Positions 1-9,166 of a stretch of 64,000 bases of DNA are shown piece by piece. A program made the position numbers and the translations under genes. Origin of the DNA: Micromonospora sp. NBC_01699 (GTDB lineage: Bacteria; Actinomycetota; Actinomycetes; Mycobacteriales; Micromonosporaceae). The DNA is taken from positions 4,650,001-4,714,000 of the forward strand of contig NZ_CP109199.1 of assembly GCF_036250065.1 (NCBI RefSeq), in the 5' to 3' direction. Position 1 is the first letter of the stretch. Each line of letters opens with the position of its first letter. The notes under the pieces were generated by a model, which was not told the DNA's origin, searched no databases, and was given only the letters and a program-made list of their open reading frames with translations.

Positions 1-2111
1 TGGACGTCGAGCACCGGGGCGTAGCCGGTCACGTGCAGCAGTCGGGTCATCGACGCCTCGTTGCGCAGCGCGCTGGAGACGAAGCCGGCCAACACCCCCT
101 CGGTCCGGTTGATCCCCTCGAACGGCTTCGCCGGGTCCGGTCCGCAGGCGTAGGGCAGCGTCGCCGAGTACCGGATCCGCTCGGCGAACCCGAAGTGGAT
201 GTCGCCACCGAGCAGGACCACCCGACGCCGCCGGATCCCGTCCGGGCCGGGTGGCGCGGCGGAGAGCAGCCGGCCGAGGAACTTGTGCAGGGCGGCTTCG
301 CTCTGCATCCAGGCGTCGTCCAGGTCGGCGCCGTACCGGCCGAGCGGGACCTGGGCCAGCGGTTGGATCACCCGCTCCAGCAGCGGCATGCCGAACAGCG
401 CGATCGGCTGGGCGAGCACGGTGAGCGCCTCGTCGTCCAGCACCCCGCCGCCGGTGAGCATCTCGTTGAGCGGTTGGTCGGCCAGCAGCAGTCCGCCGGG
501 CTTCGTACCGGTCGGGAACTCCCGCCAGGTCCGGGTGTCCAGGGCGATGAGCTGGTACTTCGGCCAGGTCACCGTGAAGTGGTAGACCAACGCTCCGGTC
601 GGCCGGAGCATCCGCCCGTCCGCGTCGACCCCGGTCGGCAGCCCGAGCCGGGTGCAGAGCCGCAGGTCGTCGGTGGGGTTCGGCGCACCGAGCCACCCGC
701 CGAGCGCGGCCAACATCTCCCGTCCGGGTTCGCCGGCCGGGCCGGACTCGGCGAACCGCGCCGGGTCGTTGCCCCAGGACTGGAACAACGCGTACGCGGC
801 CAGCGCGTTGCGGACGATCCGGCGGCCCAGCGGCGCCTCGACGACCGCGTTGGTGACCCAGGCTCGGGTCATGTTCCAGTCGTCGCTGACCTCGTGGTCG
901 TCGGCGACCATGTAGGTCGGCACGTTGGCGAGTTGCCGACGGACCGCAGGCAGGCCCTGCTGGAAGATCCTGAGCTGCAATGCCTGCTCGTGCCAGCGCC
1001 GGAAGCGTTCCACGATCGGCCGCTGCGCCGCCGTGAGCGTGTACGGCCGCCCACCGATCAGCTGGTCGTAGAGGGTATCCCCGGCCGCGCGCCCCTGCGG
1101 GTCCTGGAGGATGCGGGTTTCCACCGGGAAGACGTCCTCGAATCTCGGGTACGTCGCGGGCCAGGGCTGGTCGGACCAGACCAGCAGGTACATGCAGACG
1201 TACTCGCGCAGCGACATCAGGTGGCTGTCGGCCTGGTGCGTGGTGAACCTGGCCGTCGCGGTGAGCGCGGGGGCGCGCAGGCCCGGCGGGAACGTCCGGT
1301 CGGTCGGCTGGTTGGTGGTGCTGACCGGGAGCGCCTCCGGGCCCATGCCGAGGCTGTCGGCGATCCCGGGCCGGGCGGGCACGGCCGGCTCCCCGGGCCG
1401 GGCCGGCACCGCGCTGTGCCCCTGGATCATCGCCAGCAGCACGTCGGCGACGTTGTCGGCGTAGATCTGGTCGCCGGTGAGGACGAGCTGGTGCGGGCGT
1501 TGGTCCGGGTCGCCGACCGCCTCGGCGATGATCGGGTCCAGCGCCGGGAAGGCGTCCATGCCCTCGCCGAGCGGGTTCCGGCACGAGCCGTGGAAGATCC
1601 GGAGTCGACCGGGTTCGGCCGGCGGGGTGGCGAAGCTCGGATACCTCGGTACGGAGGCGCCGGCTCCCGGCTGCGCCGCGTAGGTCAGCACCCCCAGGGC
1701 CTGGTCCGGGGTGGCGGCCACCACGGTCGGGTCCAGCAACGAACCCCAGGTGCCGGCGGAGCCGGAGAAGGCGAGGTCGTAGCCGTACAGCTGGCCGGGG
1801 CGCAGCGTTCCGGTGGCCTGGACCGCGACCACGTACAGTCCGTCGCCGAGCCGCCGCGCGGCCCGGCTTCCGCTGGCCACCACCGGCCCACGAGCCGATC
1901 CGGCAGCCTCGAAGATCGTCAGCGTCACGATGCAGGCGGCGCGGACGGCGACGAAGACGGTCACCCCGACCGGGTCGACCCGGCGCAGCATCGGTCCACA
2001 GACGACAAACGGTGGCGGGCCGGCGGCGGCGTCCAGGGTGGACGTCTCGGCGGCGGGGACCTCGCTCAACACGGTTCCCCGGCTTTCTGCGGCATGGTGC
2101 ACTCCCGTCAC
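1..2111 (-). CDS. PhoD-like metallophosphatase (3' end beyond window)
   Basis: This minus-strand frame runs open to the left edge, so about 703 residues are visible and the C-terminus is missing. It carries PhoD-family metallophosphatase signatures: an FHGSCRNP segment, GDQIYADN (metal-binding Asp), ADDHEVSDDWN, and GGDIHFGF near the visible end. PhoD enzymes hydrolyse phosphodiesters or phosphomonoesters with a Ca/Fe centre. This one begins without an evident signal peptide, so location is uncertain. The chosen GTG start overlaps the stop codon of the upstream monooxygenase by one base, which implies translational coupling; a GTG 42 bases further in is the main alternative. A role in phosphate scavenging is family knowledge; the substrate is not deducible. 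Confidence 0.85.
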   Translation of the reverse strand, partial: MTGVHHAAESRGTVLSEVPAAETSTLDAAAGPPPFVVCGPMLRRVDPVGVTVFVAVRAACIVTLTIFEAAGSARGPVVASGSRAARRLGDGLYVVAVQATGTLRPGQLYGYDLAFSGSAGTWGSLLDPTVVAATPDQALGVLTYAAQPGAGASVPRYPSFATPPAEPGRLRIFHGSCRNPLGEGMDAFPALDPIIAEAVGDPDQRPHQLVLTGDQIYADNVADVLLAMIQGHSAVPARPGEPAVPARPGIADSLGMGPEALPVSTTNQPTDRTFPPGLRAPALTATARFTTHQADSHLMSLREYVCMYLLVWSDQPWPATYPRFEDVFPVETRILQDPQGRAAGDTLYDQLIGGRPYTLTAAQRPIVERFRRWHEQALQLRIFQQGLPAVRRQLANVPTYMVADDHEVSDDWNMTRAWVTNAVVEAPLGRRIVRNALAAYALFQSWGNDPARFAESGPAGEPGREMLAALGGWLGAPNPTDDLRLCTRLGLPTGVDADGRMLRPTGALVYHFTVTWPKYQLIALDTRTWREFPTGTKPGGLLLADQPLNEMLTGGGVLDDEALTVLAQPIALFGMPLLERVIQPLAQVPLGRYGADLDDAWMQSEAALHKFLGRLLSAAPPGPDGIRRRRVVLLGGDIHFGFAERIRYSATLPYACGPDPAKPFEGINRTEGVLAGFVSSALRNEASMTRLLHVTGYAPVLDV

Positions 2112-4003
2112 TACGACAAACTCGGAACGGCTTCGGGGCCGGCGGCGTCACCCGGTCCGGGCCGGGCGTGGCGGATCGGGCGGAGGGCGGCACCGAGGTC
2201 GCGCCCGACCCGGTCGATCCCGGCGGACGTGGCGACCGCGTAGACGAACCGGTCGGGACGCAGCAGCACCAGGTCGGCGCGGTGCCGCCGCAGCCATTCA
2301 CCGAGTACGCCGTCCACGTCGACGACATCCACCCGCTCCACCGGACCGCCCCGGCGGGACTGCCGCTCGCCGGTTCGCCCGATCCGTGGTCGGTCCAGGC
2401 TCGACGGCCGCGTACCGGGCGGGTGGACGACGACGTGCCGCACCGCCACCGGCCAGTCCGTTCCCGGCCGGTCTCCCGCCCCGGCACGTCCCGCGTCAGC
2501 GGCGCGGTCGGCATCGGCGTCGTCGGCGGCGGCAGCAGCAGCACGGTCGGCGGCAGGACGGTCGGCGCCAGCACGGTCGGCGGCAGGACGGTCGGCGGCA
2601 GGACGGTCGGTATCGGCGGCGGCGCTGGCCCGGTCGAGTCGGTCGACGGACTCGGGTCGCCCGAGCAGCGCGAAGCCGTCCCCGAGGAGCCGGTCGAGCG
2701 GGACCGGGCCGACCTCGCCCGGGACAAGGACACTGGGCTGCGGGAACATCGTCCCGACGGCGCCGCGTCGGCGGCCACCGGCCATCAGCCCCCGCCGGTA
2801 CGCCGGTACCGGCTTGAACTCGAAGCGCTCGACGAACCGGCGTACCCGGGGAACGGTCTGGACCGCCCGCAGCAGGCTGTCCCGCAGCCAGGCGGCGCGG
2901 CGGTCACGGGTCAGGAAGACCCGACCCAGCCGTACGCTCGTGCGCAGCATCGCCACCGTGTGCGGCCGACGTTCCCGCTCGTACGTGTCGAGCAGCGCCG
3001 GGTCGGCGTGACCGGCGAGGACCAGGGCGAGCTTCCAGGACAGGTTCGCCGCGTCCCGCAGCCCGCTGCACAGTCCCTGGCCGAGAAAGGGTGGCATCTG
3101 GTGGGCCGCGTCGCCGAGCAGGAACACCCGACCGGATCGCCAGCGCCGGGCGACGAGCCGGTGGAAGTGGTAGACCACCGCCCGGTCGACGGTGAACCGC
3201 TCCGGGTCGACGTACGGCTCGACCAGGGCGGCGACGCTCTCCGGCCGGAGCAGTTCGGCCTCGGTCTCGCCCGGCCGAAGCATCAGCTCGACGCGGTAGG
3301 TGCCGCCCGCACCGGGCGACACGAAGGCGGGGCGGCGCCAGTCGCAGACGAAGGTGGTGTGTTCGACCCGTACGGCCGACGGCTGCGCCGCCCCGGAGAC
3401 CGCCAACCACGGCTCGGCGTAGCTGCGCCCGACCAGCCCGATCCCGGCCGCCGCCCGGGTACGGCTGCGGGCGCCGTCGCAGCCGAGCACGTAGCGGGCG
3501 CGCACGGTCCACTCCCGCCCGGTGGCGACGTCCCGCAGGACCAGGTTCACCCGGTCCCCGTCCTGGTCCAGGGTCACCAGCTCGGTGCCGAGGGCGAGCC
3601 GGACGTGGTCGAACCGGTCCAGCCCGGCCCGCAGGGCCCGTTCGAGCCGGGGCTGGTCGAAGAAGTGCAGCGGCGGATGCCCGTAACCGAAGTCGATCTC
3701 CGACAGGGCGATCCGGGCGAAGACCCGGCCGCGGCGGTTGACGTACTCGGCGAGCGGCGGGACGCTCACCTCCGCCCGTACCCGGTCGAGCAGGCCGGCC
3801 TGCTGGTAGACGCGCAGCGCCTCGTCGTCGCAGGAAAACGCCCGCGACTGGCCGTGCGGGGTCGTACTCCGCTCCACGACCAGCGTGTCCACGCCCCGCG
3901 CGCCGAGCAGGTTCGCGGTCAGCGCGCCGACCGGGCCGCAGCCGACGACCACCACGTCGACCTCGCGGAGGGCGTCTGTCCATGGTGGCTCGACTGGACG
4001 CAT
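2111..4003 (-). CDS. FAD-dependent aromatic monooxygenase (MhpA-like)
   Basis: 630 residues. It is a class A flavoprotein hydroxylase: VVGCGPVGA dinucleotide-binding motif near residue 20, DG motif (GCDGARSRTR) in the middle, and GDAAHQMPPFLGQG flavin-phosphate motif near residue 298. The overall order is like 3-(3-hydroxyphenyl)propionate hydroxylases and tailoring hydroxylases, which use NAD(P)H and O2 to hydroxylate phenolic rings. The ATG has a GGAGGGG ribosome site just upstream. The C-terminal thioredoxin-like part is interrupted by a long Asp/Arg/Ala repeat (separate entry). It is coupled to the PhoD-like gene and preceded by a SARP-like repeat ladder, so both are probably controlled by the neighbouring regulator. 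The substrate is unknown. Confidence 0.85.
   Translation of the reverse strand: MRPVEPPWTDALREVDVVVVGCGPVGALTANLLGARGVDTLVVERSTTPHGQSRAFSCDDEALRVYQQAGLLDRVRAEVSVPPLAEYVNRRGRVFARIALSEIDFGYGHPPLHFFDQPRLERALRAGLDRFDHVRLALGTELVTLDQDGDRVNLVLRDVATGREWTVRARYVLGCDGARSRTRAAAGIGLVGRSYAEPWLAVSGAAQPSAVRVEHTTFVCDWRRPAFVSPGAGGTYRVELMLRPGETEAELLRPESVAALVEPYVDPERFTVDRAVVYHFHRLVARRWRSGRVFLLGDAAHQMPPFLGQGLCSGLRDAANLSWKLALVLAGHADPALLDTYERERRPHTVAMLRTSVRLGRVFLTRDRRAAWLRDSLLRAVQTVPRVRRFVERFEFKPVPAYRRGLMAGGRRRGAVGTMFPQPSVLVPGEVGPVPLDRLLGDGFALLGRPESVDRLDRASAAADTDRPAADRPAADRAGADRPAADRAAAAAADDADADRAADAGRAGAGDRPGTDWPVAVRHVVVHPPGTRPSSLDRPRIGRTGERQSRRGGPVERVDVVDVDGVLGEWLRRHRADLVLLRPDRFVYAVATSAGIDRVGRDLGAALRPIRHARPGPGDAAGPEAVPSLS
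2537..2612. repeat. 15-nt tandem repeat within monooxygenase gene
   Basis: About five imperfect copies of a 15-base unit (top strand GGCAGGACGGTCGGC-like) encode a repeating Asp-Arg-x-Ala-Ala pentapeptide in the monooxygenase. Copies remain in frame. They sit in an insertion of about 75 residues between the FAD module and the C-terminal domain, probably a flexible surface linker. Confidence 0.75.
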
Positions 4004-4063
4004 GAGACTGCCCCTCCGGTACGCGGTTCACCGCGAGCGGCCCACCGGCTGCCCGCCTCGACG

Positions 4064-4158
4064 GTGAACACGACACCAGGGCGGCATGGAGGTCCCGTGG
4101 AACCGGTGTGGACCGAACCCGTGGAGGCGACGTGGAGATCGCGTGGAGACGCCGTGGA
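4064..4158 (-). promoter_or_regulatory. Putative SARP operator: 11-bp-spaced direct repeats
   Basis: Reading the minus strand, the pentamer TCCAC occurs at 4158, 4147, 4136, 4125, 4112 and 4101, then TCCAT at 4090 and TTCAC at 4068. The step is 11 bases, with one of 13 and one skipped position (22). Direct repeats with 11-bp periodicity are the known recognition pattern of AfsR/SARP activators. The array lies in the 204-bp gap immediately upstream of the FAD monooxygenase and directly behind a SARP gene. No convincing -10 hexamer was seen downstream. Confidence 0.6.
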
Positions 4159-4207
4159 GCCGGCTCTCCCGTCGCTCTCGCCGGACCCGATCAGGCCGCC
4201 GGTCCGG

Positions 4208-7200
4208 TCAGCGGTCCTCGGTGGGGAAGCGGGCCAGCAGCATCCCGGCGCCCTGCTCGGCGGCGAGCCACGATCCGGTGTCCAGATCCGCCGGGTCGGG
4301 GCCGGCGAGGCCACGTACCCGGTACAGCTCCGCGACGAGGACGCGCTCCCCCGTCCGCTCCGCCACCGCCAGCCCCTCGTCGGCCAGGGCCAGGGCGGTC
4401 GTCGGGTCACCGGCGGCCAGGTACGCCTCGGCCATCGCCGCGACCGTGATGGTGCGGGTGGAACGCAGTCCGAGCCGGTAGATCGCGTCCCCGGCGGCAC
4501 GCATCGCCGGCAGCCGGCCCGGATCACCGCTGCGTGCCGCGACCCACTCGGTGAAGAACGCGCCGGTGGTGACGAAATGCGGCAGGCCGCTGTCCCGGCC
4601 GATCTCCCGGCACCGCCCGGCCGCCGCCCGGACGGCGGGGACGTCCCGCTCCTGCAACCCCATCCAGCCGGCGAAGAGGGCGGCGTTCGCCCGGCCGTAC
4701 GGGTCGGCCAGCTCCTCGGCCAGCGTCTCGGCGGCGGCGATGTCCGCCCGACCGCCGGCCGCGTCGCCGCGCAGCGACCGGACCAGCGCTCGGAAGTTGT
4801 ACGCGGCCAGCACCGGCCGCCGGCCGATCTGCTCGCCGAGCAGCCCCGGATCCACGGCGCGCAGCCCGTCGACCGCCGCCCCCAGGTGGTGTTCCGCCTC
4901 GGCGAGCCGGCCGGCGAGGTAGGCGACGACACCCAGCAGGTACTCGCCGGCCACGGCGATCAGACCGGTCCCGTCGTCCTCGGCCCGGACCAGCCGGCGG
5001 GCGATGTCGACGCAGATTTCGAACTCGGCCCGGTTGGCCGCCACCTCGCCCAGCACCCAGAGCGCGGAGCGGACGTCCGCCTCCGGCCCGACCAGCGCCA
5101 ACAGGTCCCGGGCGCGGGCGCAGACCTGGTCGACGGCGTCGCTGCCGACGCCGGCCGTCATCTGCAACAGCGCGGCCCGACGCAGTTGGACCCGGAGTTC
5201 GGTCTGCGCCGCACGGGGTGAGACGTCGGCCGTCGGGGCCAGCCGGCGGGCGGCCCGGTCGAGATGCCCGAGCGCGTCCTCGTAGGCGACCCGTCGGGTC
5301 GCGTCGTCGGCGGCGAGCAGCGACCACCGCAGATGGTCGTCGCCGTGGCCGAGCCCGATCGCCTGACCGTAGTGGTGGGCCAACTCGGCCGGGGCGACGT
5401 CGCCGGCCCGCTCGTACCCGACGGCCAGCCGGGCGTGCAGCGCGGCCCGGCGCGGCGGCGGCAGTTCGGCGTACGTGACCTCGGCGAAGAGTGGGTGGCG
5501 GAACCCGACCGACCCCGGTCCGGCCTCGATCAGCAGCGCGGCCGTGTACGCCGTGGCAAGCCCGTCGGCGACCTGCGCGGCCGGCGTGTCCAGGACGGTG
5601 GCCATCACCCGCAGTTCGAGGGCGTGTCCGGCCACGCTGAGCAGGTCGAGGCAGTCCCGAGCGGCGCCGGGCAGCCCGCCGAGTCGCAGCCGTACGGTGT
5701 CCCGGATGCTGGGTGGCAGTTCCCCGGTGGCCGGGTCGGTGCGCGCCCGGAGCAGTTCGGTGATGAAGAACGGGTTCCCGCCGGTACGGGTCACCAGCCG
5801 CGCCACGACCCGCTCGGGCGGCGGTACGCCGGTCCGGTCCCGGACGAGGTCGGCGACCGACGAGGCGTCCAGTCCGGTCACCGGGAGCTGGCTGAATCCC
5901 GGCCCCCGGGCCAGCTCGGCGACGGTCGCCACCAGTGCCGCGTCGTGGCCGTACGGCCGCAGGGTGGCGACGACGAGGGCCCGGGACCCGGCCAGGAGCG
6001 AGGAGAGGTACCGCAGCAGCAGCAGCGAGTCGGGGTCGGCGGCGTGCAGGTCGTCCAGCACGATCAGCAGACCGCGTCGCCTCGCCACGGTCCGGACCAG
6101 CGCCGAGACGGCCTCGTACGCGCGAAAGCGGGCGGTCGGGTCGGGTCCGCTCTCCTCCGCCGGGCCGGCCGGCGGATCGAGCGCGAACACGCCGAGCCCG
6201 TGGGCCGAGGCGATGGGCTCCGCCTCGGGCATCGCCACGAGTTCGCGTACGACCTGGCTCCACAGCCAGAACGGCGGCGCCTGCCCGACGTCCGGGCAAC
6301 GTCCCCACACCACCGGTACGCCGTCCGCCCGCGCGAGTTCACCGAGCGCGGTGGCGAGGCTGGTCTTGCCGATCCCCGGATCGCCCACCACGGTCGCCAC
6401 CCGACCGGCCCGCCGGATCGCCACGCCCAGCGTCTCGGTCAACCGGTCCAACTCGGCACCGCGCCCGACCAGCCCGGCGGCGGTCGGGTTCGGATCCGGC
6501 GGAGTGACGGCCGAAAATGGAGCCGGGCTCGATGAACCAACGGTCGAGGATGGAGCCGGGCTCGACAAAGCGATGGTTGAGAACGGAACCGGGCCCGGTG
6601 GGACGAGGGTCGAGGTGGGAACCTGGCGCGGCGGGGCGACGGTCGGGGTCGGGGTCGGGGTCGGGGTCGGATCTGGCGTAGCGCGCGGCGTCGGGGTCGA
6701 CGGCACGGCCTGGTCCAGGATCAGCCGGTGCGCCTCGCGCAACTGTTCACCGGGATCGAGCCCGTACTCGTCGGCCAGGATCCGGCGGCCCTCGTCGAAG
6801 ACGGCGAGCGCCTCGGTCTGCCGGCCGCGCCGGTACAGCGCCAGCATCAGTTGCGCGCGGGCGCCCTCGCGCGCCGGGTTCGCCGACACGAACCGGCCCA
6901 GCTCGGTCAGCAGGCTCGCGTGTCGACCGGTCGCGGCCGGTTCGCCGCCGCCGCCCGACACCCCGTCGGCGAGGGCCGCGGTGAACCGCCCCTCCTCGGC
7001 GCCGAGCCGCAGCTCGGTCAGGCGCACCGCCTCCGGGCGGACCACCGTCAGCTCCGCCACCCCGGCCAGCGGTTCCCCCCGCCACAGCGCCAGCGCCTCG
7101 GTGTAGCAGCGTTCCGCCGTTGCCGGGTCGCCGGCCGAGAACGCGTCCGCCGCCCGTCCGAGCAGCCGGTCGAACCGGACCGCGTCGATGGATTCGACCG

Positions 7201-7492
7201 GCACTCGCAGCTCGTACCCCTTCGAGCGGCTCAGCAGGACCCGGGCGGGCTCGCGGGGGGAGCGCTGGGGCTCGACGGCCCGGCGCAGCCCGGCGACGTA
7301 CGTCCGCAGTGTCATCTCCGCGCTCGCCGGCGGCCGCCCGTCCCAGAGCGCGTCGACCAGCCAGTCGGCGGAGACGTACCGATTCGGTCGAAGCAGGAAC
7401 AGGACGAGCAGGGCTTGCTGTTTCGGTCCCCCGATCGGCACCACCCGGCCATCGCGGAGGATCTCCGGCGGACCCAACATCTGAAACTGCAC
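4208..7492 (-). CDS. SARP-family regulator with AAA ATPase and TPR-like C-terminus
   Basis: 1094 residues from GTG 7492, chosen because the product then begins MQFQMLGPPEIL, the usual SARP N-terminus; the open frame extends upstream without homology. Order: OmpR-type winged helix (about 1-95), BTAD domain (about 100-245), Pro/Thr/Ser-rich linker (about 255-335), AAA ATPase with Walker A GDPGIGKTS (about 374) and Walker B LLIVLDDLHAAD (about 477), then a long helical TPR-like region. There is no LuxR helix-turn-helix at the end. It resembles large AfsR/LAL-type activators that bind direct repeats upstream of secondary-metabolism genes and sense nucleotide state. The likely target is the repeat array just downstream. 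Confidence 0.85.
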   Translation of the reverse strand: MQFQMLGPPEILRDGRVVPIGGPKQQALLVLFLLRPNRYVSADWLVDALWDGRPPASAEMTLRTYVAGLRRAVEPQRSPREPARVLLSRSKGYELRVPVESIDAVRFDRLLGRAADAFSAGDPATAERCYTEALALWRGEPLAGVAELTVVRPEAVRLTELRLGAEEGRFTAALADGVSGGGGEPAATGRHASLLTELGRFVSANPAREGARAQLMLALYRRGRQTEALAVFDEGRRILADEYGLDPGEQLREAHRLILDQAVPSTPTPRATPDPTPTPTPTPTVAPPRQVPTSTLVPPGPVPFSTIALSSPAPSSTVGSSSPAPFSAVTPPDPNPTAAGLVGRGAELDRLTETLGVAIRRAGRVATVVGDPGIGKTSLATALGELARADGVPVVWGRCPDVGQAPPFWLWSQVVRELVAMPEAEPIASAHGLGVFALDPPAGPAEESGPDPTARFRAYEAVSALVRTVARRRGLLIVLDDLHAADPDSLLLLRYLSSLLAGSRALVVATLRPYGHDAALVATVAELARGPGFSQLPVTGLDASSVADLVRDRTGVPPPERVVARLVTRTGGNPFFITELLRARTDPATGELPPSIRDTVRLRLGGLPGAARDCLDLLSVAGHALELRVMATVLDTPAAQVADGLATAYTAALLIEAGPGSVGFRHPLFAEVTYAELPPPRRAALHARLAVGYERAGDVAPAELAHHYGQAIGLGHGDDHLRWSLLAADDATRRVAYEDALGHLDRAARRLAPTADVSPRAAQTELRVQLRRAALLQMTAGVGSDAVDQVCARARDLLALVGPEADVRSALWVLGEVAANRAEFEICVDIARRLVRAEDDGTGLIAVAGEYLLGVVAYLAGRLAEAEHHLGAAVDGLRAVDPGLLGEQIGRRPVLAAYNFRALVRSLRGDAAGGRADIAAAETLAEELADPYGRANAALFAGWMGLQERDVPAVRAAAGRCREIGRDSGLPHFVTTGAFFTEWVAARSGDPGRLPAMRAAGDAIYRLGLRSTRTITVAAMAEAYLAAGDPTTALALADEGLAVAERTGERVLVAELYRVRGLAGPDPADLDTGSWLAAEQGAGMLLARFPTEDR
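6480..6670. repeat. Degenerate repeats encoding Pro/Ser/Thr linker in SARP
   Basis: A run of (TCGGGG)n at 6641-6670 encodes a Thr-Pro dipeptide tract. Beside it are three or four diverged repeats of roughly 30-36 bases around variants of GAGCCGGGCTCGA, which encode an STxxxSSPAPxS pattern. All lie in the linker between the DNA-binding half and the ATPase of the regulator, where length changes should be tolerated. Confidence 0.65.
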
Positions 7493-7965
7493 ACCATCAC
7501 CACGGTGGTCTCGACATGCCCGAGGTTTGAGTATCGCAGCGCGCGTGGCTGACCTGACGACCACCGTTCGGCGCACCGGTCGGGTCGGCGGCACGACCTG
7601 ATTGGACAAGCCTCGCCGATGATCGGTGCGGCGTTGTGGCCTTGTTCGGGGCCGCACAGCCAGCTTGCCGACGGTGGCCCGAGCATGCACCCACGTCACG
7701 CGTTCGATCCGGCAGCCCCTACGCGAGCCGCCACCGGGCGACGGCGAGGATCGTCGTCGTGATCGTCGATGCCCCGAGCCCTTACTTCTTTCGGAGAAGA
7801 AAGCAAGAGGGCTCAATGACGGCGCCGGCGAGGATCGAATGACCACCGTTTCCCGCCCAACTTCTCCTGCTGTGGCCAAGTTTGGGCTGTTCGTAGCCCC
7901 ACCGAGAGCCGTCGTGGCCGATTCGTTACTTGACGCAGATAGTTCGTTCGCCGTAGGAAGGAAGT
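7493..7965. promoter_or_regulatory. Divergent intergenic region with long hairpin
   Basis: This 473-bp gap separates the minus-strand SARP and the plus-strand ROK regulator, so it must hold both promoters. I see no credible gene in it. The notable element is an extended inverted repeat at 7776-7814: outer stem GAGCCCT/AGGGCTC, then a small internal loop, then CTTCTTTC/GAAGAAAG with one mismatch and one G-T pair. There is no following T tract, so it is more likely a leader structure or operator than a terminator. Confidence 0.5.
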
Positions 7966-9129
7966 GTGATTGACGTGGTGACACCACCAGTGAGCCCGAT
8001 CAGCCGGGAGCGGTCCAAGGAGATCAAGCGGAGTTCCGTGATCTCGACCGCCCGGCAGGTACGGGTGCTGTCCCGTGCCGAGCTCACCGAGCTCACCGGG
8101 CTCAGTCCCGCCACCCTCACGCCCCTGGTCCGTGAGCTGATCGCCGAGGGTTACCTGATCGAGCGCGGCCCCGGCACCTCCCGTGCCGGGCGTCCCCGCG
8201 CGATGCTGGAGTTCAACCCGCGCGCCGAACTGGTAGCGGCGGTCGCACTGGAACCCGCCCGGATCAGCTGCGAGATCGCCGACAGCGACGGCGAGGTGAT
8301 AGCGCACCGCGTGGTCCGGTTCAGCGGCGACATCGTCGACACCGTCTGCCGGTCGGTACCGGAACTGGCCGGTGACGGACTGCCCGCACTGCGCGGGATC
8401 GCCATCGCCGCACCCGGTGTCTCCTCCGGTGGGGCGGTCCGGCTGGCGCCCTCGGTCGGCCTCGTCGAGGGCCGCCCGGTGGGTGAGTCGGTGCAGCAGC
8501 GGCTGGGCGTACCGGTAGTGGTGGACAACGACGTCAACCTGATGGCCGCCGGTGAGCACGCCGTCGGTGCCGGTGCCGACGTCGCCGACCTGCTGCTGCT
8601 GCACGTGGCGGACGGTATCGGTGCCGGACTGGTCCTGGACGGCCACGTCCGCCGGGGTGCCGGCGGGGCGGCCGGCGAGGTCGGCTTCCTGCCGCTCGAT
8701 CCGGCTCCGCAGGGACACGACGGCGTCGGGCCGTTCGAGGAACGCTGGTCGGCGAACGCGATCGCCGAGCGGGTCGTCGCCCTGCGGCCGGGTCGTCGTC
8801 CGGTCCGTCCCGTGCAGACCCTGGTCGAACTGTCGCGCACCGACGACGCGGCGGCCCGCTACCTCGACGAGGTGCTGCGCGCGTGGGCCCGGCTGATCGT
8901 CGCCTGCGTCTGCGTGGTGGATCCCGGCCGGGTCCTGCTCAGCGGTGCCGCCGCCCAACTCGACGACCCGGCGCTCGAACGAATCCAGGCCCTGGTCGCG
9001 GAGGCCGCGCCGGCCACCACCGAGGTGCGCCGAGCCCTCCTCGGCGACCGCGCCGTCCTGCACGGCGCGATCAGCTACGCCCTCTCGGCCGCCGCCACCG
9101 GCCTGCCGACCCTGCTTCCCTCGCCCTGA
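7966..9129 (+). CDS. ROK-family transcriptional regulator
   Basis: 387 residues from a GTG preceded by AGGAAGGA. The first 80 residues form a MarR-like winged helix (LTELTGLSPATLTPLVREL), followed by an actin-like ATPase fold of the ROK (NagC/XylR) family, with AIAAPGVS, VDNDVNLMA and GEVGFLPL segments. The usual Cys-rich zinc motif of ROK proteins is absent: the expected place reads GHDGVGPFEERW. Such proteins are normally sugar- or sugar-phosphate-responsive repressors. It begins the transporter/hydrolase gene row, with 37 bp to the binding protein, so it probably controls that operon. Confidence 0.88.
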   Translation: MIDVVTPPVSPISRERSKEIKRSSVISTARQVRVLSRAELTELTGLSPATLTPLVRELIAEGYLIERGPGTSRAGRPRAMLEFNPRAELVAAVALEPARISCEIADSDGEVIAHRVVRFSGDIVDTVCRSVPELAGDGLPALRGIAIAAPGVSSGGAVRLAPSVGLVEGRPVGESVQQRLGVPVVVDNDVNLMAAGEHAVGAGADVADLLLLHVADGIGAGLVLDGHVRRGAGGAAGEVGFLPLDPAPQGHDGVGPFEERWSANAIAERVVALRPGRRPVRPVQTLVELSRTDDAAARYLDEVLRAWARLIVACVCVVDPGRVLLSGAAAQLDDPALERIQALVAEAAPATTEVRRALLGDRAVLHGAISYALSAAATGLPTLLPSP

Positions 9130-9166
9130 CTACCGCAGTTCCCCCATCCCCCTCGGAGGTACCCCC

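Noticed and set aside
33-2243. 736-codon plus-strand ORF over the PhoD-like gene
   Set aside because: It is Arg/Gly/Pro-rich antisense shadow; the minus strand in the same place carries clear PhoD motifs.
2012-5221. 1069-codon plus-strand ORF
   Set aside because: Antisense to the monooxygenase and SARP genes; low-complexity composition and no motifs.
7838-7973. Short plus-strand ORF before the ROK regulator
   Set aside because: Weak ribosome site, overlaps the ROK start, and no recognisable features.
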